Origin: Linum tenue
Taxonomy: Eukaryota > Streptophyta > Magnoliopsida > Malpighiales > Linaceae
NCBI GenBank assembly: GCA_946122785.1
Contig: CAMGYJ010000003.1
Span: 31,451,811-31,515,810, forward strand
DNA length: 64,000 nucleotides
Reading direction: 5' to 3'
The notes beneath the pieces are model-generated. The model ran no database searches. It saw only the letters and a list, made by a program, of their open reading frames with translations, and had not been told where the DNA came from. Within the stretch, counting starts at the first letter, position 1. Each line of letters opens with the position of its first letter. The position numbers and the translations under genes were made by a program. Below, one piece after another: positions 32,003 to 44,289 of this stretch.

Positions 32003-33257
32003 GAAGTTGCATATTACACCTCGAGTGTACGCTAGCCTTTTCCACCATTATATCAAAGTACAACCAAACTATTCTGCTATGCTTCTTACCTTCAACATTG
32101 TACGAATGATATCAAAGCAAATGTTAGTTATGGAGAAACTTTGTCTTCACTTCACATTATCCTCCAATATTTAATATGTGATCGACTGTAACTGGAATTG
32201 TGTGATAACTTAATACAAACATAAAGGCGCTCTGTTGTGCTGTCAGTATAGTAACTGAATTTATAGGACATCGTCATGATATGATCCTACGTTGATTTTA
32301 CAGGACACTGGTCCGGGTACGTCCCACCCTGGTATACATGACATCGGTTAGGGTATGACCCGCAATGGATTTATAGGACACCAGTCTAGGTATGATCTGT
32401 GGTGGTATGCATGTCATCTACTATACTACCCGATGAGTGTATGACTTGGCAAATTAAGATGTAAAATGCAATGAACTATGTATATATAACTGTAGCATAT
32501 GACTGAACTATGTTGATATATTTCAGATATTTATAGTAAGCATTTTCTAACAAATTGCAACATAACTACATTGGTTCACATATTTATAGTAGTTCGTACA
32601 AACAAAATGTTAAATTCTCTGTGTTCTAGAATGCAGAAGAAGATTATTCTTTACTTTTCATTTTTCAATTTTCAAAGAAAATCACATGTCAAATTATGTA
32701 AAAGTTTATAATTGTGTACCAACTAAATTTATGTTTCGGTTTTTTTAATTCTTTTTAAGAAATTATAAACAATTATGAATCGTAGTATAAACTAAAAATA
32801 ATTTATTTGTAGATGTTAATGATTTTCCTATCAATGCTAAAAAATAGAATACACAATTGTAACGATGATAGCTATTTTATTGGTTAAAGATAGTTGTGAT
32901 TAATTGCATGAAAGACATTTTAATCTATTGGTTAAAAAATTGAAATGATTACAGTTTGAGCTTCTAGGTTGCATGATTAAATCTTAGTTATGGTGATTGA
33001 TATACATGTTTTGTTGTGATTAATAGCATCAAATATACTTTATCCTGGTGGTTGAACATTTGAAATGATGATAGTTTGATCTCGTAGGTTGTAGGTTCAA
33101 ATCCTCGTGATGATGATTGATATGCATGTTTATTTAGTTTTATTTTAATGTAACTAATAACTTAATATGTTATAAATGATAAAATGACATGGAAAATTGT
33201 GGAGCTTCCATTGTCCTATGTGGCAAAAACTTGCTCCACAACGGCCATAATATAATT
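32003..33257. other. Repeat-rich intergenic DNA
   Basis: No gene. Positions 32,280-32,420 hold two imperfect copies of a roughly 58-bp unit (TTTACAGGACACTGGTCCGGG... and TTTATAGGACACCAGTCTAGG...). Positions about 32,880-33,140 hold two imperfect copies of a roughly 120-bp unit (TGATTAATTGCATG... and TGATTAATAGCATC...). Each of these includes a tRNA-B-box-like word (GGTTCAAATCC in the second). A hairpin with arms TTGTGGAGC / GCTCCACAA lies at about 33,196-33,241. Confidence 0.55.
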
Positions 33258-33510
33258 TAAGATATTAATTTCCTCGGTCCAACTCGTCCAATACATGGGA
33301 AGCTTCTCATACGTGACTAACAATACATATGTGAGTGTTCTTAAATTAATCGCCATTTCTATTACAATATAGCTCAAACTGCTAAACTCTTGAAATGCAC
33401 GAAGATACTTTGTGCACTCCTAGTTATTGAGTTATCTACGTTTAGACAATAAATTAAACCAATTTTAAAATATGAGACTTTATCCTAATCTATAATATTA
33501 AAAAAAATTA
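33258..33510 (+). pseudogene. Third copy of the nsLTP-like locus: 3' part, second piece
   Basis: From ATTAATTTCCTCGGTCCAAC the sequence follows the 3' flank of copy 2 (12,222 onward) to about 12,480, with scattered differences. It takes up exactly where the piece at 14,171-14,455 stops. The two are therefore read as one segment, later split. Confidence 0.8.
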
Positions 33511-34627
33511 ATTAAAAGCTGAGCTATAGTAGAAATTGCATCTTTTGCAAAATTCCAAATAAATTTTTTGAATTTAGGGGGGAAGAAATTAAAGCGAACA
33601 TAGCCACTTCTAATATTGTCGATCTGGATGAGAAGCAATAGACAAAGTGGGATGAGATGGTTGTTCACGAGCTTCTCTAGAAGATCGGTAAGGAGGGTTA
33701 TTAACTGAGATCTCCCCTAATTTCATGAATTTTCAAACCCACTTGTTCTGGGCATTAATTAGATGAATCAATTAGGTCGATCTAATATGCCGTTTTAGTT
33801 TTGTGAGGTTTAACGACGAGGTTGACCTTTTATGGCAAATGGTCTACCTCTTTGGGAAGCGATGTGACTGGTTCTTTTGCTCGTACAAATTATGTTTCAA
33901 ACCAACAGAATCAATCATAAATAATGATAACAAAGACTCATAACTTCATAATAACTAAACAAACTAACAAGAAATACAATAAAACACAAATCATAATTGT
34001 TCACAAAACTAAAATCTAAAACCACATAATATCAATCCACAATCGTTTTTAACACTTCAACAATAAAAACACACAATCTAAAATCGTTGAGTTCCTACTC
34101 CTGTCCCCTCTCTCCCTCATCCACATTTTCTTCATTGGTGTTGCTAGCATTATGGTAGTCGGAAGTTACGGTGACATGCATGTATCTTTCACTGAAAGAT
34201 CGAAACTCAACTCACATCTTATTCACGGTCACCTACAATGTGCTTATCTGGGTGGTCATTTGCCCCATGTAGTCACACATGTCAGTCATCTGGGTGGAAA
34301 TGTGGCCCATGTAGTCGTACATGTCATCCATGCGCTTCCCAAGAGGTCGACCATTTGCTATAAAAGGTTAACCGCGTCGTTGAACCGCACAAAACTGAAA
34401 CGACATATTAGGTCGACCTAATCCTATATAAGATCGATTTAAAAGTGCAGATTAGGTCGACCTAAAAGTGCAAGTTACGGTGACATGCATGTCACCATAA
34501 GCATACCCTAATCAATATCATTCGGTATAAACTTAATTCTCACTCTGGCAGGTGGCAGCGCCATCAAGGGTCTCTGGCATGGCATAAATGATGATTGTCA
34601 TAACTTGCAAGGCTGTAGTTGTTCTGA
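33511..34627. repeat. Unassigned dispersed repeat (paired with 42,690-43,005)
   Basis: About 33,870-34,165 matches 42,690-43,005 in the same orientation (shared TTGCTCGTACAAATTA, CACTAACAAGAAATACAATA-type and CTAGCATTATGGTAGTCGGA-type words). At 34,230-34,330 a short unit encoding, on the minus strand, a DMYDYMGH-like run is repeated. This looks like the 3' end of a transposon gene, family not identified. GGTCGACC words occur at 34,380-34,470. Confidence 0.5.
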
Positions 34628-34739
34628 GGGAACGGATACTATAACAACACTATATTTGTTGTTATTATAACAACAAGGGCATAACAGTAAAATGATAATA
34701 GAAATAATAAAACAAAAATTAAAAAAATTATCAAGAATA

Positions 34740-35370
34740 CCGTTGGCGAGCTATCCCATCCTCTCTCCCATTCCCATTCCCGATCCCCATCTCCATCGTC
34801 TCAACCCCTCCTCTCCCCCAAAATGCCCGCGGTGGCGGGAGCGCCTCCACCGTCGCTGCTCTGTCGCCGTTCAGGAATGATTCCATGGGGATCTCACTGC
34901 TCGCGTACTTCTTCGAGGAGATTGCGGACTTTGACGAGGAATCTAGAACGTTAATGGATTGCGATGTCGCCGCTTCCACTTCGTCGCGTGCTACGGCCAG
35001 TTGGTACTCCACGTTGCTTGTTGCCGGCCATGATAGAGAGAGTGAGACCGCTTAGAGTGAAAGAGCGTGGGAATCGGAGAGTTTCTTGTGATCGGGGTGA
35101 GAGATCTAGTGATGCTACTTCGCGTTTGTTTTGCAGGTACACGGTTGAAGGGATTACGACCGTCAATGCCGCCCAGAGAGGGGTTCGGCTTAGATCGAGG
35201 ATCGGACAAAAGGTGGTCTGGGTGGAAGCTAATGAAATTAAACTAACTATGAGAAGCTTGTTAAGTTGACTGTGGTGGGGGACCAGTTCCGTAGCCACTT
35301 CATCTTCCTGGAATCTCTTCACATACAGTGGCTCTGCACTACCATGAAGCAAAGCGACCAGTAGCAAAAG
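34740..35370 (+). pseudogene. Gene-like fragment inside the TIR element
   Basis: GC-richer than its surroundings. An open stretch near 34,870-35,040 reads FRNDSMGISLLAYFFEEIAD in one frame. An acceptor-like TTTGTTTTGCAG at about 35,128 is followed by another open stretch to 35,269. I cannot name the source gene. The pattern is that of a gene piece picked up by a transposon (Pack-MULE-like). Confidence 0.3.
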
Positions 35371-35589
35371 CTTGTTTGTGTAGTGGTAATTGAGTAAATT
35401 AGAATTAGGTTAATTGGATTCATGTCGGTTGTGTAGTGGTACCTGAGGGAACTGCATCTCCTTTTTTTTTAGTTATACAGATGCAAGTATTAATTGGCCA
35501 TTCATGTGATGATGCTACAATATAGCTATAGAGATTGGCTAAAAATTTTGGTGGTGTATTTTTGTTCTGGTAACAAAAATATGGCAAAA

Positions 35590-36170
35590 AATCTTTTAAT
35601 GCATACTGGAAACCTCTTAATACAAGCCATAAAGACGGTAAAACAAACCACAAAAAGCTAACTAGAAACATCCTAAAGCAGAACACAAATCGCCTAAAAT
35701 ATACCAGAAAACTTACAAAGCAAACCACAAAATATTTCTAATGCACACCAGAAACCTTCTAATGCAGACAATAAGTATGATAAAACAAACAACAAAAAAC
35801 ATACCAGAAACCTCTCAATGCATGCCACAAATTCTCTAAAACAAACCAGAAATCTCACAAAGCAAACCATAAATATTTTGAAAAGCACACCAGAAACCCT
35901 CTAATGCAAACCACAACCACGGTAAAGCAAACCAAAAACGTCCTAATGCATACCACAAATATATTTAAACAAACCAGAAACCTCGCAAAGTAAAACACAA
36001 ATATATTAAAACAAACCAGAAATATCGCAAAGCAAACCACAAAGTTTTTGAAAACAAACCAGAAACTTCTCAATGCAAACCACAAACACGATAAAGCAAA
36101 CCATAAAAGGCATAAAAAAAATATGAGAAACCAAACCATAAATCTCACAATGCTAACCATAACATCCGGT
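35590..36170. repeat. 42-bp minisatellite, about 13 diverged copies
   Basis: The unit begins ACCAGAAACC, continues TNCAAAGCAAACCACAAA and ends in an A-rich TTTAAAACAA-type tail. Copies differ by 15-30 percent. Because 42 is a multiple of three, the minus strand stays open in long Phe/Leu/Val/Cys-rich frames. These are by-products of the repeat and not evidence of a gene. Confidence 0.8.
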
Positions 36171-36224
36171 GATCGTTGACCGTTGACCGGTCAACGAAGT
36201 TTGTTGACCGAACTCTGGTGACGT

Positions 36225-36390
36225 CAGTGAGCAGATTCCGACGCCGATAGGCATATTCCGGCCCCGATGACTAGATTCCGACGCCGGTAAGCATATTCCG
36301 ACGACGGTAAGCATATTCCGGCCACAAATAGCATATTCCGGCGACAAAAAAAACATATTCCGGCGACCGGTTGCAGAATTCCGGCGACCA
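36225..36390. repeat. About 21-bp minisatellite
   Basis: Seven or so copies of GCATATTCCGRCGNCGGTAA. They are preceded by a cluster of GTTGACCG/CGGTCAAC words at 36,172-36,210. Confidence 0.7.
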
Positions 36391-36562
36391 AATTTGTGGG
36401 CAGAAATTTTAAAAAAAATATTTTTTTATTTAAATAGATTTTTCATAATGACAATTATACCTCTGCTTTGATTTTACACTAGGTCAACTCATCTAATAAA
36501 AAGTCATCACAATCCTAACTTCCTATTGGTTGGGGACTAGTGTTGTTATAGTAACCGGTCCC

Positions 36563-37873
36563 GTTATTCCGATTAGTGTGGTAACTTATGAACTCACTGT
36601 CAGTTTGTATGTGATGATGAGCTTGGAAGATGTATCAGCTAATGAGTATGTTACTATTCCATCAACTTGAGCAGGTCATTGTTTGCGTGCGACAAGTACA
36701 ACCTGGTTCGTGAGTTTTTTTTCCCGAAAATTGTAGAAAATTTCTTTTCCGAAATGCATTAGCTCATCGAGGTACGACAGACAATCTATCATCGTCATTA
36801 TTTGGTCAAGTGATTTTGTTAAAAATTACGACATGGTAGTAACTTGTTGCACTCAGTTCTTGTGATGAATACTCGTCTCTGGAAGGAAGGCAAGACAGAT
36901 GAAGTTGTATGAGCTGTTCAAGGGATGGAAAGACGAGGAATTGGGGTGACTGGCTGTGGCTGCTACAGAAAAGCAGGGACGCCACAAAAAGCAAATTATG
37001 CGCCAGAAACCGTGACGAGCAGATGGACCGACGTGGTGGGCTCAACTGGGCTGCGCTCTGCGCGCAATAGCTCTTTTTTTTCCCCCCTGTTTTTGGAACT
37101 TTCAGTTGGAGTGGACTGGGCCGGTGCTTGGGGATTGGCGGGCAGGTGGTCCACGTGTCTGCTAACTGCTGCAAAAATCGTGCTCCATCCATGGGATGGA
37201 ACCGTTGAACTTGCAGGCGGGGGGTCGGCCATTTAATGATCAGTGTGGTATCTTATGGCGTGTGTCGTTGTTACCAATACCCACCTGATTTGATTTTTTT
37301 TTTTTGCTTTCCAAGGGAGTTGGTGTCGGTCAATTGCCAATCAGTTAACACTCTGCTGTTTCTCTTAACCGTTGTTCCCCCCCCAATCTGTTGATTCCTT
37401 CACACGGATTGTATTTTCTTTTTATTGTATCAGCTATACCTTATAACTAGGGTTGGTTAGTTTGGGTAGTTTATGTAGTTTGATTTAGGGTAATCGTAGA
37501 GCGAGCGTGAGTGAGAGCGTAAAAGTATCTATTTTAGAAGAAGAGTGTTATTATATATGATTAATAATTAATCTTTTTATATTAATATAGTTAAAAAGTA
37601 GTACTCGACAAAAATATTAAAAATATATTTATTTAATTTTATTAATAATATATAATTTTTTAATGATAGGGAAGTGTATGGGGTAGCTTTCACATTATTT
37701 CACATTATTGTATAGATTCTCTCAATCCTTTTCCTTAGAAAACATTTTGATTTTTTGTTAATTCTTTTTTCTTGAATTCCTTTTCTTGAGAACGTTGAGT
37801 TTAGACTACCGTACCGAAGTAATATGGTAACTCAACGTTCCAAATACTGACCAATAAATAATAAAATATTAAA
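36563..37873. other. Unassigned intergenic DNA
   Basis: No recognised gene. A weak gene-like stretch on the plus strand near 36,600-36,770 includes an acceptor-like GAGCAG and then a short open reading (CDKYNLVREFF). GC-richer DNA at 36,920-37,240 has overlapping short frames on both strands with no family signature. Confidence 0.35.
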
Positions 37874-39039
37874 TCCCCCAATAATATATAGTACACTTTT
37901 GTGTACTTTTCTCCATTTCAAATTTCATGCAACGAGAGTGAAAGTAGGAAGGGCATTTTTGTCTTTACAATTAATTATTTATTTCACATAAAAAATATCA
38001 ACATCAGGATTTGAACCAGGGTCCTTTCAAACAAATACAATAATCACAACTATTTACACTGAACAAATTTGTTGTGTTTTTTTTTAATACAAAATATACA
38101 CGAAATTCAACTCTCTGAAAATCGCAGGACTTTCCATCATGATTAGCAAGCCCACTAAGTATACCGTATGTATTTTTATGGTGCTTGATACTTCAATTTT
38201 CACAGTAGAGTTTCATGTAATTTTCTCAATTTTAAAATTCTTTCTCTCTCCTTAATTTTTGCTAAAGGTAAATCGGTAATTGGCTAACATGGAAAAAACT
38301 AATTTTGTCACTATGTGTTGTGTCCTTGCCTTTTTCAATTTAAATTTTGTGGTTTTTATCCTTATTCTTATCTCTTTCTAACTTCCTCCGAAATTCCCTC
38401 CATTGTACAATAGTTTGCGCCCCTTTCACTTCCCAGTACAAGGCCGCCTTTGAAAATCAATCATCCGATATCTCTTGGCACGTCGATTTTATTGTTGAGG
38501 ATTTAAGTTGGGCAAGTAAAAGAGTTTAATAGACAAGGGAGTTGCAGAAGAAGGATTAGAAATTGAATTTTTGGTTGAAACATATGTCTCTTGAGATAAA
38601 ATTTGGTTGTACAACGAAGAGTGGTGGCTATTGGATCTTTATGTTTATGGTTTTTACATCTATCACAACCTATTTCTATCTTAAAACAAGGAATCATTGA
38701 TTGATTAATTGAAGTAGGTCGATTCTTTATTCAACCTACTAGAACTGATAGACAAGGAGTGTCTAATTTTGTGTCTTATTACTTTGATTGAGTCTATTAG
38801 TATGTTGGAGATAACCCTAATTTTGTCGTTTGCTCTCAAGTTTTGATGGTCCCCTCTTCGTTGGCTTGAATTCAAGTCCTTAAGCCTCATTTCTTAAGGA
38901 GAATCTTAAAGCTTTCCTAATGGGGTTAGTAGTTAATAAGTAGTTAAGGATAAATGTGGTTATGCAAATATAATTAATTAATGATTCTCTTTCTCTCTCC
39001 TTCCATGATTTTCTCCACAACCCTTTGGGATCGGTTAGC

Positions 39040-39415
39040 ATGCTAACCCTTGTATGGGTTGGCAAAATGACAACCCCTATTAATTATAGGTTTTTAAGGT
39101 AATTAATTTGTGTTGCATTTAATAATTTGTATGAATTAAAAACACATATTAATTACTTTCCTTTTTTCAGTGCACTGGTATACTGAACTCATATTAATTA
39201 CGTTCCTTTTTTGGAACTACCAGTGCAGTGATACATCTACCATTGCACTTGTACACAACTACCAGTGCACTGATACAACTACCAGTGCACTGAAAAAAGG
39301 AAAGTAATTAATATGTGTTTTTAATTCATACAGATTATTAAATGCAACACAAATTAATTACCTTAAAAACCTATAATTAATAGGGGTTGTCATTTTGCCA
39401 ACCCTTCTATGGGTA
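39040..39415. mobile_element. Foldback/MITE-like hairpin element
   Basis: Arms of about 145 bp (39,040-39,185 and 39,270-39,415) are near-perfect inverted repeats, from GGGTTGGCAAAATGACAACC inward to TTTTTTCAGTGCACTGG. The loop carries several CTACCAGTGCACTGATACA units. The RNA would form a long hairpin. Confidence 0.75.
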
Positions 39416-40973
39416 GGCAGGCTATCTCATCCCTACATTATAATTAAAACGAAATATGAATTAATTTATTTGATATTATTTAATATTTAATAAAATCCGA
39501 ATTTAATAATTTTCTTTTTCTAAAATGGAAATTTGAAATTTAAAATATATGTCTCTCTCTTGGCAACTTCCGATTAGTGTTAACATTTTGTAATGACATT
39601 ATCAATATTTATAAATTGAATCATCATTAGGGCTTTTCATTGCATGAGTTTAGGAATTTTCGTTGTTAGGTAATCGTTTGTGTTATTATTGATGTTGTTC
39701 GACATGTTTTTAATAATTTTACATGACATTATTAACTTTTTGTGTTATGTTTTGTTTGTAACATTAGCAAAAGTGAAATTGTGTTTTCAATTTGTTGGTA
39801 CTTGAAGTTTATTTACTATTACATCGTATTATCAATTTGGTTCGCAATGATTTATAATCATTTGAAGTGCTATTATCAATGTTTTTTTCCAAGCATAATA
39901 CAACCATTAGCAAAATTGTATTCCATTTGTAACATTGCTTATGTTTAGTGATTTGAATTATTAATATTTTTTCTTTTATGTTTGTAACTTTGTCAAATGT
40001 CATTATCAAGAAGCATACTTGTTAGGTATTCGTTTGTTTATGACATTAGCAAACGTGAATTTACGTTTAATGATATAACTATGGTTATTAATCTTTCAGT
40101 CCAAGTTAGTAACATAGTTGGTCTCATTATTAATAGGTCTGTATAAGCATTATCAATGTTTGAAAAAACAAGATATTAATAGTAAGGTACTTAACAATCA
40201 TTAGTTGCTATCATTACCAAAGTTTTTGGATGCATTATCCATTAAACACATGTTACTTATTAATGCATTTTTAATGCTATTTGACATTAAACATTGTATC
40301 TGAATATTATTAATATTTTTTATAATAAAAATATATTTCCTTATCGGTGACTTGATCATTCGTTATTAATGATTTTTAATATCTTTATTAAAAGCTTGAT
40401 GTCATTTATAATGTTGAAGTCGCACATTTTTACATTGATGTTTTGTGTTTATTTTCAATGAAATACTTTTAGTTATCAATGATTTATTGTATTGTTATTA
40501 AAAGTTTGGTGTTGAGGCGTGAATGTTGGTTTGCTTGAGCTAATATTTTTCTTGACAATGTTTGTTTGACTGAATCACACAGGTGCACTATGTCACAAGT
40601 ACCCAAGATGTTGAAAATAAGTATTGTGCTTTATAATCATTGAGAATGATAATATAAAGCAATATTAATTGATCATAAAACGTTAATAACGTCATTAGAA
40701 ATCATTGGAAGAGGCCATGACTAGATAGTTATAAACATGATGTGAAAATGTGAATCATTAGTACCAAAGATGTAAAATAATGATATTGTTATTCAACTGT
40801 TAATGACCATGTTACATAACTTTGATGATTCATTCATAGACGTTGATGACGAAACTATAAAACAGTAACAATTGATCCAAAATTGTTAATAATGTAATTG
40901 TAAGAAATTGATAAGTATATTGAAGTCGTTAATAATGATGAGGTATAATAATAACGATTCATTTCATAAATGT

Positions 40974-41510
40974 TGATAATGTCATTGCAAAATGTTAATA
41001 CTGCATTGCAAGTTGCCACTAAGTGAGAGAGAACATATATTTTAATTAAATTAATTTCGAGAATTCTTTTAATTATAGTGAAGAGAGAGGGTTATGGAGA
41101 AGATCACGGGGGAGATAGAAAGAGAATCATTAATGAGTAATATTAATTATAATTTCATAATATCTTATTTATTTCAATTAACTATTAATTATAATTTTAT
41201 AAATGCTGATAATGTCATTGCAAAATGTTAATACTGCATTGCAAGTTGCCACTAAGTGAGAGAGAGCATATATTTTTAATTTTCAACTTTCATTTTAAAG
41301 AATAAAAAATATTAAGTTCGAATTTATTAAATATTAAATAATAATATTTAATTTAATTAATTTCGAATTTCCTTTTAGTTGTAGTGGAGAGAGAGGGTTA
41401 TGGAAAAGATCAAGGGGGAGATAGAAAGAGAATCATTAATGAGTAATATTAATTATAATTTCATAATATCTTATTTATTCCAATTAACTATTAACTACTA
41501 ACTCCTCATT
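40974..41510. repeat. Tandem duplication, about 233-bp period
   Basis: The block starting TGATAATGTCATTGCAAAAT at 40,974 recurs at 41,207. Shared text runs through GTTGCCACTAAGTGAGAGAG and GAGAGAGGGTTATGG to the AATCATTAATGAGTAATATT stretch. Confidence 0.8.
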
Positions 41511-42038
41511 AACTACCTAATATAATATCAGCCAATAAAATGGTTTAAGAACCTCCTTAAACAATGAGGCTTAAGGACCTGATCCAACCCGCTCTTCGCT
41601 AAGTTGTTAGTATATAGTTGACTTGAATCAACAACTCTCTATTTCTTTTTGATTAGTGGCATATTGTTCATAAAAGGAGCGCATCAAACGCTTATGTAGG
41701 ATTGTGAGGTTCAAGATTTAGTTTCAAACTATCTATCAGTCGTGTGGAATTTCACTAAGTTTTTATACCCTCTTTCTTGACAATCAACTAACCAATAGCA
41801 TTTTAACGAGGGCTTAATTATCATTATGAAAATGGAATTAATAATACATTTTATATTTTATATTCTTAAATGATGATGGTATTTCTCCGAATTTTAGACC
41901 TATATATTCTTTCTTTATGTATCATCTCGATCGAAGGATTGTCAATAAAATTAACCCGATTGATTCACTTAAACGTAACATAAAAATATAAATAATCAAA
42001 TATGAACATTCCAGCCAATGGGCCGGGTTATAAACTAG

Positions 42039-43009
42039 TAATAAAAATTAACAAACAAACTAGTCATGAATTAGATAAATTATCATACAACATCTAATAA
42101 TCACATCACCAGCCATTAGCGTAATTAGAAATAACTTTATAACTTAAGGATACATTCTCGTTTAATTGGTGTGGGATTTATGTATTGAGCTTAATTTAAA
42201 ATAAAACTAAATGTCTGGATATGTCTATGGTGTCTTGTAAGTCATCGTAACTTGTACTTTTCAATCAATCTATTGCTAACTGCGGTCGACCTAATACACT
42301 AAGGTGGTCACTATGATGAAAACTCACGGTCGACCATTACAATATAGTGGCCGACCGTTTTATGTTAAGTTGACACATTAATGGTCGACCACAATAAAAT
42401 AATCGGTCGGCCTTTTCATTGTAGTCAGCAAATTGGTGGACCGTAAACGTAGGGAGGTTGACCACTTGATGGCACTCATTACCGAATTGGTCGACCATTT
42501 ACAGAAACAGGTCGACGAGATACAACAGTAAAGTGTTCTATCCATTTATTCATCCCCCTTTGAAGTGTAACGAAGATCAAAAGTGTTGGTTTATCGGTCG
42601 ACCGAATACAGTAAAAGGTCGATCGAATACGAGAAAATCAGCCTATGACCTTGGAATTTTTTGCTTATGTATGTCGATGTGGGTGGTTTGTTTGCTCGTA
42701 CAAATTACGTTTGAAACCAACAAAATCAGTCCTAAATCATTATAGCAAGGAGCCATAACTTTATAACATAACAACTTAACACACTAACAAGAAATACAAT
42801 AAAACACCTCATAATTTTTCACGCATACCTAAAATTGAAAACCACATAATATCAATCTGCAATCAAAGTTGTTTCAAACCAAATCGTCTTTAAGACTTAA
42901 CAACAAAAAAACACAATCTAAATCATGGAGTTCCTACACGTCTCCCCTCTTTCACTGATCCACATTTTCCTCATTGGTGGTGCTAGCATTATGGTAGTCG
43001 GATAGAAAT
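42039..43009. repeat. GGTCGACC-rich tract and dispersed repeat
   Basis: About 42,280-42,620 contains roughly ten GGTCGACC-like palindromes spaced about 30-45 bp apart, in otherwise AT-rich DNA. Positions 42,690-43,005 are the second copy of the dispersed repeat at 33,870-34,165. Confidence 0.55.
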
Positions 43010-44289
43010 GGGATTCTAAAGGCTTGTTTTGAAGATGGAGTGCACCCCTTTACATTGGTCAGCTTGGGTGCTCAAGAAAGGACCAGGAGGATCAATTTTG
43101 AAGCCTCTCAAATGTCTATGCCACAACTGGAAAACTGGCCGAATTTGACCAAGTGTGGAGGGCAAGCTGGGTGCCCGACTTTGGAGCTTTGTTCGAGAAG
43201 AATGGTGGAGATTCGAAACCAGGGATTTGTTCCACATGAAAGTAGGTGTTTCCTACTACAGAGGGAAGGAATTGGTTGAACGAAATGATGCTTGGAGGGT
43301 TTCAAACAAAGAGCTGGAAGATCGTATGAAACCTTGATTGGGAAGACTGCCAGCAAGCAATCCGAATCCTTCTCGGATTAGGATTCAGAGTCCTCTTTAG
43401 AATAATTGAGTTGTTTTCGTGTTTTGGTTGCAATTAGGTTTTCTTTCTTGACTTGTAAACATAGATAGGTTCTATTTAAGCTTGCTATTGCATTGTAATC
43501 ACTACTTTTACGGAATTGAATACAAACCCTAGTTTGATTCATCTAGCTTCTTGCTACGTGAGTTTGATTGAGTGATCTAGTGGGTTTTAGGTTGTTGGTT
43601 AGCTTGTATCAATCAACTACACACTTTGATCGTGGCCAAGCCTCGACTGATAATCATCGAGCCTCTTTCCCTTGTGAAAGTTGCACGAGATTTCCATGCC
43701 AAACACATCCCAAATTCCTCTGTTCTTGAGTGCTTGTTCGACGAGGTCAAGTTAATTCGAGATTGACCTTGGCTGCGTGACTTCTGATCCAAACAACCCT
43801 CCCTAGGGTTGTATTAGATGCGGCAGCTGGGTGCCGCAAGGACGATGTTGGACGAGGTAAATCGAGCTATGGGTTCTTTGATTGATTGCTTAGGTTATTC
43901 AATTTCAGGTTTTTTCGATGGAGGAAGAGAGGGTGAAGTAGAAGGCAGAGTAGGTAGAGTAGAAGGATGAGAGAAGTGGAGAAGGGTCAAGATCAATGAA
44001 CTGTTTGGGTTGGGTTAGGGTTTTAATGATGTGGCGGGTTGAGTTTGGTATTTTCCGGGTTAAATCCGGCTTATTAGGCGATGTTGTTTGCCACATCAGC
44101 ACTTAATGGACTCCATTAACAAAGTTAGATGGAGACTAACAGAGAGTGACCAAACATGACATGTTTTACTAAACTTAGTGAGCATTATTGATATTAATTT
44201 TTTCCAGTGTCAAAACATGACACATTTTAGTAAACCCAGTAACCAAACTTGGAATTTACCCGTTTGAATTATTTGTATAGTTTGTCATT
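43010..44289. other. Unassigned, possibly an LTR-retrotransposon remnant
   Basis: No intact gene. The stretch 43,390-43,620 (TTCTATTTAAGCTTGC, TTGCATTGTAATC, GAATACAAACCCTAG) resembles the promoter/U5 part of a plant LTR. LTR borders, primer site and coding parts could not be defined. Positions about 44,060-44,240 hold short GACATGTTTTAGTAAAC-type words like a transposon end. Confidence 0.3.

Larger units (their letters stand above)
34628..36562. mobile_element. Terminal-inverted-repeat element with minisatellites and a possible captured gene piece
   Basis: The left end GGGAACGGATACTATAACAAC and the reverse complement of the right end GGGACCGGTTACTATAACAAC match in 18 of 21 positions, and the match extends a few bases more. 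About 1.9 kb lies between them. No transposase is present. The interior holds GC-richer, gene-like DNA at 34,740-35,370, then a 42-bp minisatellite, then a 21-bp minisatellite. A clean target duplication is not visible. Mutator-like classification is inference. Confidence 0.55.
38873..41583. mobile_element. Nested element with about 150-180-bp terminal inverted repeats
   Basis: The left end (GTCCTTAAGCCTCATTTCTTAAGGA..., on to TAATGATTCTCTTTCTCTCTCC, 38,875-39,020) matches the reverse complement of 41,375-41,583. The inner, MADE-up part is AT-rich, with many ATTATTAATG/GACATTATCAA words. Long inverted repeats suggest a Mutator-like origin. A 9-bp duplication is not clear. Confidence 0.55.
37874..42038 (+). 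mobile_element. Helitron-like element with nested inverted-repeat elements
   Basis: The 5' start is proposed at TCCCCCAATAATATATAG, preceded by A. The next 200 bp are homologous to the 5' region of the Helitron at 18,239-21,575 (shared GAGAGTGAAAGTAGGAAG and a B-box-like word). The 3' end is a hairpin CCAGCC-AATG-GGCCGG, then GTTATAAACTAG and a following T (42,012-42,039). No helicase gene is present. The interior is filled with AT-rich repeats. End pairing is inferred from orientation and homology. Confidence 0.5.

Noticed and set aside
35420..36160. Membrane-protein-like minus frames
   Set aside because: They are produced by the 42-bp minisatellite. Composition and periodicity follow the DNA repeat.
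36225..36390. CRISPR-like array
   Set aside because: The repeats are short, imperfect and without unique spacers, and this is plant nuclear DNA.
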